64,000 nt of DNA from CAMTUW01 sp947085035 (lineage in GTDB: Bacteria; Actinomycetota; Coriobacteriia; Anaerosomatales; PHET01), in contig CAMTUW010000015.1 in the NCBI GenBank assembly GCA_947085035.1, positions 62,001 to 126,000 on the forward strand. Reading direction: 5' to 3'. Position numbers and translations under genes: made by a program. Positions 59,848 through 64,000 of this stretch are shown in pieces; the stretch's first letter is position 1, and every line of letters starts with the position of its first letter. The notes beneath the pieces are model-generated. The model worked only from the letters and a program-made list of their open reading frames with translations. It was not told where the DNA came from and searched no databases.

Positions 59848-61407
59848 GTGGCCAAGAGGGTCAGGAGAAGGAATACGCGGGCACTCAGCGCGCTCACTGC
59901 CGTCATGGTTTCGCTCACCACCTACTTCGGACTCGCCAGCATGGCTTTCAATCCCGGCTGGGGGGCTGTGGCTCTCGCGCTCATCGCTGGGGCACTGACC
60001 CTGGCCGCGACCGAAGTCGGCGTTCTCGCAGCTGTGCTCGCGTTATCGATTCCCATCACTGCGGCCCAGCCCGTCGTGGGAATCGCGTTTCTGGTGCTCG
60101 GCGTCGCGGGAGTCCACTATCTCGGCGCCGACGGAGGCCGTCTGTTCGCGACGATCGCCGCGAGTCTCGGCGGCGGACTCCTCGGCCCGGCGTGGGCGGC
60201 TTCGGCGGCAGCGGGCTACGCGCTCGGAGTCGGCGAGGGGGCCCTCCTGGCGGGCCTCGCCGCCGTGAGCATCCAAGTGCTCGGGGTGGCTCTGGGACGC
60301 GAGCGATTCCTCGTCACCCTCACGGGCGGGTCGCCCGAAACGCGGCTCGTGGATTTCTCAGCCGACAAGGTTCCTGCGAGTCTGTTCTCACTTGACTGGC
60401 TCACGACGTCCGTGTCCAGCCTAGGTTCCGGAACTCTCGACACGCTGATCCGGGCGCTGTCAAACATCTCGGATGTGATCGCGCTGGTCGCGCAGCCCCT
60501 GCTCTGGGCGTCTGCCGCGATACTCGCGGGCCTGTTCGCCCAAGCGGCGAGGAAGCGTCGGCTCCCCTTCCTGGGCCTTGGGGGCGTGGCTATCGCGTCG
60601 ATGGTCCCGGCGATTGGTGCCGCGGTGCTTCTGCCGATGAGCGAGGTGCTGGTGCCAGCGTCCGAGATCGCCACAGCCGCGATCGGCTCGGCTGCGGCGG
60701 CTACCGGCTTCGCGTTTCTGTGGAACAGGTACTTCCCTCTCGAGGTGATGGATGACGGTCAGTCTGAAAGGCAAGGCTCCATCGCCTCAGAAGACGCTGA
60801 CGTCGACGAACTGCTGCGCCTCATCGCGACAGCCGAGGAGCGTCTCGCCACTGACCATACGACGAACCGAGTGATCATGATCACGGACATGAAGTCCTTC
60901 TCGACGATGACCGAAGAGGATGGAAGCGTGCTCACCGCCAAGGCCATCCAGAAACATCGCGACCTGCTGATACCCCTGATCGAGCGTCACGGAGGTCACG
61001 GAAAGTCGACCGGCGGAGATGGGTTGGTCGCCGCGTTTCAGTCGCCCGGCGGCGCGTTGCGCGCAGCCGCGCAGATGCAAGCCGCCCTCGCCGCACACAA
61101 CGTCGCGCACCCGCATTCCCGCGAGATGACGGTGCGTATCGGTATCGCCGGGGGCGAAGTGGTGTTGGACAGACACGGTCGACCGTTCATCGGCACCGCG
61201 TTGAACCTGGCGGCCCGGGTGATGAACCTCGCGGACGGAGGTCAGGCGTTCGCAGCCGCCGATGTCGTGGCGCAAGACGTCGAAGCGGTACCCACCGTCT
61301 CGCACGGCGAATTCGTACTCAAGAACATCGCCGAACCGGTGGAGGTGTTTGAGATCCTTTGGGCACCCGACATCATCCCGATGAGTCCGAAGGACCACAA
61401 GGCGTGA
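59848..61407 (+). CDS. Membrane-bound class III adenylate/guanylate cyclase
   Basis: 519-residue protein. The N-terminal two thirds (to about residue 320) has around eight hydrophobic helices, with a polar stretch at about 165-215. The catalytic domain (about 345-510) has the first metal Asp in MITDMKSFSTMTE, substrate Lys and second metal Asp in HGKSTGGDGLVAAF, and GTALNLAARVMNLADG with the transition-state Asn and Arg. The Lys/Thr pair fits an adenylate cyclase of the class IIIb type, in which bicarbonate activation is known. The GTG at 59848 follows GGAGGCGGAGCC. It is one of two plus-strand genes in the window. Confidence 0.9.
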   Translation: MAKRVRRRNTRALSALTAVMVSLTTYFGLASMAFNPGWGAVALALIAGALTLAATEVGVLAAVLALSIPITAAQPVVGIAFLVLGVAGVHYLGADGGRLFATIAASLGGGLLGPAWAASAAAGYALGVGEGALLAGLAAVSIQVLGVALGRERFLVTLTGGSPETRLVDFSADKVPASLFSLDWLTTSVSSLGSGTLDTLIRALSNISDVIALVAQPLLWASAAILAGLFAQAARKRRLPFLGLGGVAIASMVPAIGAAVLLPMSEVLVPASEIATAAIGSAAAATGFAFLWNRYFPLEVMDDGQSERQGSIASEDADVDELLRLIATAEERLATDHTTNRVIMITDMKSFSTMTEEDGSVLTAKAIQKHRDLLIPLIERHGGHGKSTGGDGLVAAFQSPGGALRAAAQMQAALAAHNVAHPHSREMTVRIGIAGGEVVLDRHGRPFIGTALNLAARVMNLADGGQAFAAADVVAQDVEAVPTVSHGEFVLKNIAEPVEVFEILWAPDIIPMSPKDHKA

Positions 61408-61423
61408 GCAGCGAGGAATCGTG

Positions 61424-61499
61424 TGGAGCTGGCGAGGGGACTCGAACCCCTAACCGCCTGATTACAAGTCAGGTGCGCTACCAATTGCGCCACGCCAGC
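61424..61499 (-). tRNA. trnT: tRNA-Thr(UGU)
   Basis: Acceptor GCTGGCG/CGCCAGC, anticodon stem-loop CCTGA-CTTGTAA-TCAGG (anticodon TGT), T arm AGGGG-TTCGAGT-CCCCT, discriminator T, CCA encoded. It lies between the convergent cyclase gene and the sigma-factor gene. Confidence 0.95.
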
Positions 61500-61548
61500 G
61501 AGCCCGGTGCAGTGTAACCCGACCCGCCGGTGTGATGCCACGGGAAAT

Positions 61549-62202
61549 TCAGCAGGAACGGCACAGATTGAGCTGTATCTCCATCTTGCGCTTCACCCGC
61601 TGCAAGGCGTTGTCGATCGCTTTGGGATGACGCCCGAGGTTCTCGGCGATCCTCTGATACGAGCATCCATCGACGTAGAGGCGCAGGACGGATCTCTCGA
61701 ACTCTGAGAGAACGCGGGTCATTCCGTCTTTGATGAACTGGGTCTCCCACGTCCCCATGACAATCTCGGCGGGATCGCAGATCTCGCGCACCGCGATGAT
61801 GTCGGAAAGGAGACGCTCCCCCTCCTCATCGGGCGAGGCGGAACGTGACAGCGAGACGTAACCGTTGAGCGGCGTGTGCTTCTGACGAGTGGCCGACTTG
61901 ATCGCCGTGATCATCTGCCTGGTCACGCACAGTTCAGCGAACGAGCGAAAGCTGGCTTGACGATCAGGATCGTAATCCCGAATGGCCTTGAACAGGCCGA
62001 TCATTCCCTCTTGGATGATATCGTCGCGATCGGCGCCCACGAGGAAATAGGTCCGCGCCTTACTGCGCACGAGACCTTTGTAGCGCTTCACCAACTCACA
62101 ACTCGCGAACTGGTTCCCCTCTTGCGCGGCCCTGACAAGCACCAGCTCGCCCTCACGGCCGCTCCCCTGGCCCGACGTGAAGGCCATCCTCGAATCGCTC
62201 AC
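61549..62202 (-). CDS. sigH: RNA polymerase sigma factor, SigH-like
   Basis: 217-residue sigma-70 family factor. Region 2 is YKGLVRSKARTYFLVGADRD with DDIIQEGMIGLFKAIRDYDP. Region 4 is LSEFERSVLRLYVDGCSYQR with IAENLGRHPKAIDNALQRVK. Domain order and sequence are closest to the SigH group that in Bacillota controls competence and early sporulation. Target genes are not known here. It lies next to yacP and rlmB, as sigH does in many Gram-positives. The C terminus has two cysteines (LNLCRSC). Confidence 0.93.
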   Translation of the reverse strand: MSDSRMAFTSGQGSGREGELVLVRAAQEGNQFASCELVKRYKGLVRSKARTYFLVGADRDDIIQEGMIGLFKAIRDYDPDRQASFRSFAELCVTRQMITAIKSATRQKHTPLNGYVSLSRSASPDEEGERLLSDIIAVREICDPAEIVMGTWETQFIKDGMTRVLSEFERSVLRLYVDGCSYQRIAENLGRHPKAIDNALQRVKRKMEIQLNLCRSC

Positions 62203-62294
62203 TGCTGATACCCCCCTCGAACCGAATCCCCAAATCGTCCCTGAGGGGAAGGACGGCGCCGCTCTTCACAGCGCGGGAAGCAGAGAACCCCCTG

Positions 62295-62323
62295 AGCCTA
62301 TCGGTTGCCGAAGGACGGGTCAA
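62295..62323 (-). promoter_or_regulatory. Candidate promoter of sigH
   Basis: TTGACC (62318-62323), 17 bases, AGGCT-type box TAGGCT (62295-62300) on the minus strand, 93 bases before the sigH start. It is the only promoter-like signal seen in the 191-base gap between yacP and sigH. Confidence 0.5.
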
Positions 62324-62393
62324 CACGTTCGCGGATGATAATTTCATCTTCCGAAAGGATGATTGAGCGTATCTCAGCACGCTCCTGGCGCGC

Positions 62394-62909
62394 TCAGCGC
62401 AATCCGCGCGCCCACCTGTCGAGCGTGGTGCGCACCGCCGGATCTATCGCGTCTTCGATTCTCAGGCGCGCGCTACCGGATGGCGCGTGCTCTCGCCACT
62501 CGGCTTCGTTCGCGCGCAGTTCAGCCGCGAACTCGCCTGATGAGCGTCTCGTCACCGAGCCACCCATCACCGCCCACTGGGTCTGTGCGTCACTGGTGAC
62601 AACGACTACGTCATCACCTCTGGCCTTGGCGGCACTCGCGCGGTTCTCGATGACCGCATCAGCCTCGACACCCCAGGCTGAGAAGATCACGGTGACGCCG
62701 AGCATCTCGTGGGGCTCCCCGGTCGACAGGGGATTGTTTCCCCCATCGAAGACAACTGTCGCGTCGAACTCATCGGCAGCATAGGCGGCGACGTCGGCCA
62801 CGAGTGCCGCGCGCGCGGCGTCCATCTCGTCATCGTCGGCGAGATCGCGATAGGGCGGCGTGAGTCTGATGACGTTGTATCCGTCGACGAGGAGTACCTT
62901 CCCTGTCAT
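62394..62909 (-). CDS. NYN-domain RNase-like protein, YacP/Rae1 family
   Basis: 171-residue protein of the PIN/NYN nuclease fold. It has KVLLVDGYNVIRLTP with the first acidic pair, ATVVFDGGNNPLSTG, and DVVVVTSDAQTQWAVMGGSV with further acidic residues. Bacillus Rae1 is a ribosome-associated endoribonuclease; the same role is inferred. The ATG at 62907-62909 overlaps the rlmB stop by ATGA, with GGGAGGAG upstream. The order cysS-rlmB-yacP-sigH is conserved in Gram-positives. Confidence 0.9.
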   Translation of the reverse strand: MTGKVLLVDGYNVIRLTPPYRDLADDDEMDAARAALVADVAAYAADEFDATVVFDGGNNPLSTGEPHEMLGVTVIFSAWGVEADAVIENRASAAKARGDDVVVVTSDAQTQWAVMGGSVTRRSSGEFAAELRANEAEWREHAPSGSARLRIEDAIDPAVRTTLDRWARGLR

Positions 62910-63646
62910 CTCTCCTCCCTCCGACGCCGGAGCCATTCATAGCCGATCGCGGTCGTCGCCTGAGCCACGTTGAGCGATCCGACCTTTCCGGACTGCGGAA
63001 GCCGTACGAGGAAGTCGCACGTCTCGCTCGTCAAGCGGCCCAGTCCATCGCCCTCTGAGCCCATCACCAGCACGAGACGCCCCTCGAGCGGTGCCTCCCA
63101 CACGTTCTGATCGGCCCGCTCGGAGGCGCCCGCGATCCAAAACCCCGCGTCTTTCAGCGCACCGAGTGTGCGGACGAGGTTGGTCTCCTGCACCACCGGA
63201 ACGTGCGCGAGCGCCCCGGCGGCGGCCTTCCACGCGGCGGGGGTGATCGCGGCGCTGCGTCTGCTTGGCACGACGATGGCGGCAGCGCCCAGCACCTCTG
63301 CCGTGCGCGCGATCGCGCCTAGGTTCCCCGGATCAGTCACGTGATCCAAAGCGATGATCAGTACGGATGTGGCGTCCTTCGTCGCGCGGAGCACATCGCT
63401 CAGCTCCGTGAAGCGGTAGGGAGCCGCACGGACGATCACGCCCTGGTGAGCTCCGCGCTCGCTCATCCGGTCCAACTCACGACGTGCGACGCGCTCAAGA
63501 CCGACCCCGGTCTGCTTCGCCCGGCGCTCTATCTCCTCAATCGACTTGTCCGGCTTGAGTCCTTCGGCGAGAAAAACCCTCTCGAGAGGCATTCCCGCCC
63601 GAAACGCCTCCAGAACCGCATTGCGTCCCTCGAGCAGCATCGACAT
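62906..63646 (-). CDS. rlmB: 23S rRNA (guanosine-2'-O-)-methyltransferase RlmB (SpoU family)
   Basis: 246-residue SPOUT methyltransferase. The N-terminal substrate domain (LLEGRNAVLEAFRAGMPLER) is followed by the trefoil-knot motifs LDHVTDPGNLGAIARTAEVL, VLVMGSEGDGLGRL and VRLPQSGKVGSLNVAQATTA. G2251 methylation (E. coli numbering) is the likely target; related TrmH enzymes modify tRNA. The ATG at 63644-63646 shares a base with the cysS stop (TGATG). Confidence 0.93.
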   Translation of the reverse strand: MSMLLEGRNAVLEAFRAGMPLERVFLAEGLKPDKSIEEIERRAKQTGVGLERVARRELDRMSERGAHQGVIVRAAPYRFTELSDVLRATKDATSVLIIALDHVTDPGNLGAIARTAEVLGAAAIVVPSRRSAAITPAAWKAAAGALAHVPVVQETNLVRTLGALKDAGFWIAGASERADQNVWEAPLEGRLVLVMGSEGDGLGRLTSETCDFLVRLPQSGKVGSLNVAQATTAIGYEWLRRRREER

Positions 63647-64000
63647 CAACCGTTGAAGATCACGCGCGCACCCTGCGGCGTGTCCTCGATCTGGAAGTTC
63701 AATCCGGCAAGACCGTCTCGCACGGCGTCGGCGAACGCCCAGTTCTTCTCGGTACGGGCTGCGGCACGTGCGGCCAACAGAGCCTCGATCGCCTGTTCGG
63801 TGTCTTGGCCGTTGTATCCGCTCAGATCCCGAGCTAGGCCGATGACCTCGCTAGGATAGCAGCACTCCACCTGCTCGGCGATACGGATCCCCAGCGCGCC
63901 CAGCAAATCGACGACGCAACGCTCTGCAGCGCCTATCGCGTCTTTGTCCTCCTCGCACAGATCCACCTGATAGTCGGACAGGAAGACGTTGGCCGCCTTG
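63646..64000 (-). CDS. cysS: Cysteinyl-tRNA synthetase, C-terminal part (runs off the window)
   Basis: The last 117 residues of CysRS. They form the helical anticodon-binding region, starting KAANVFLSDYQVDLCEEDKD at the window edge, with the typical tail LLAARAAARTEKNWAFADAV and DTPQGARVIFNG. The frame is open to the window end, so the catalytic domain lies outside. It is coupled to rlmB. Confidence 0.93.
   Translation of the reverse strand, partial: KAANVFLSDYQVDLCEEDKDAIGAAERCVVDLLGALGIRIAEQVECCYPSEVIGLARDLSGYNGQDTEQAIEALLAARAAARTEKNWAFADAVRDGLAGLNFQIEDTPQGARVIFNG

Overview
This 64-kb window looks like a core chromosomal segment of a high-GC actinobacterium, most likely class Coriobacteriia (an OPB41/Anaerosomatales-like lineage is my guess). 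The evidence is the gene order glmS-acpS-nnr-alr ... tsaE-tsaB-tsaD-groES-groEL, an acidic coiled-coil insert near the beta-prime N terminus (residues about 143-235) typical of actinobacterial RpoC, a HrcA/CIRCE-controlled groESL operon, a sigma-H-like factor, and a V/A-type ATPase in place of an F-type enzyme. Nearly every gene is on the minus strand; only a 116-residue orphan (4809-5159) and a membrane cyclase (59848-61407) are on the plus strand.

Read in the minus direction from the right: cysS (partial), rlmB, a YacP-like NYN protein, a SigH-type sigma factor and tRNA-Thr(UGU). Next comes a small accessory cassette (plus-strand class III cyclase, divergent cyclic-nucleotide-binding protein, 206-aa unknown). 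Then tRNA-Tyr, tRNA-Thr(GGU), tRNA-Met and tuf, followed by rpmG, tRNA-Trp, secE, nusG, rplK, rplA, rplJ, rplL, rpoB, rpoC. The str operon (rpsL-rpsG-fusA, without tuf) runs into the complete S10-spc-alpha superoperon from rpsJ to rplQ, including secY, adk, map, infA and rpmJ. After that come the ECF-transporter energizing genes ecfA1-ecfA2-ecfT, truA, rplM-rpsI, and the amino-sugar genes glmM, a PAS gene and glmS. The run continues with acpS, nnrE/D, a CBS-domain gene and alr, then a full nine-gene V/A-ATPase operon (H/G-I-K-E-C-F-A-B-D), the plus-strand orphan, a nitroreductase, a family-4 uracil-DNA glycosylase, tsaE, tsaB, a rimI-tsaD fusion, and groES-groEL.

Regulation is unusually readable. 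There is a glmS self-cleaving ribozyme in front of glmS (about 19518-19669), an L10(L12) autoregulatory leader plus attenuator before rplJL, and a CIRCE operator before groES. Several promoters have perfect or near-perfect sigma-A hexamers (TTGACA-18-TAGAGT before both rpsL and rpmG; TTGACT-17-TAGAAT before rplM). Strong GC-rich hairpins lie at operon ends, mostly with poor U-tracts.

The most unusual items are the glmS ribozyme in an actinobacterium-like genome inside a glmM-PAS-glmS cluster, a domain resembling the RNA polymerase alpha-CTD fused to the C terminus of RpoC, the RimI-TsaD fusion, the V/A-ATPase block between alr and tsaE, and the divergent cyclase/cNMP-binding-protein pair. I see no CRISPR arrays, insertion sequences, prophage or rRNA genes.
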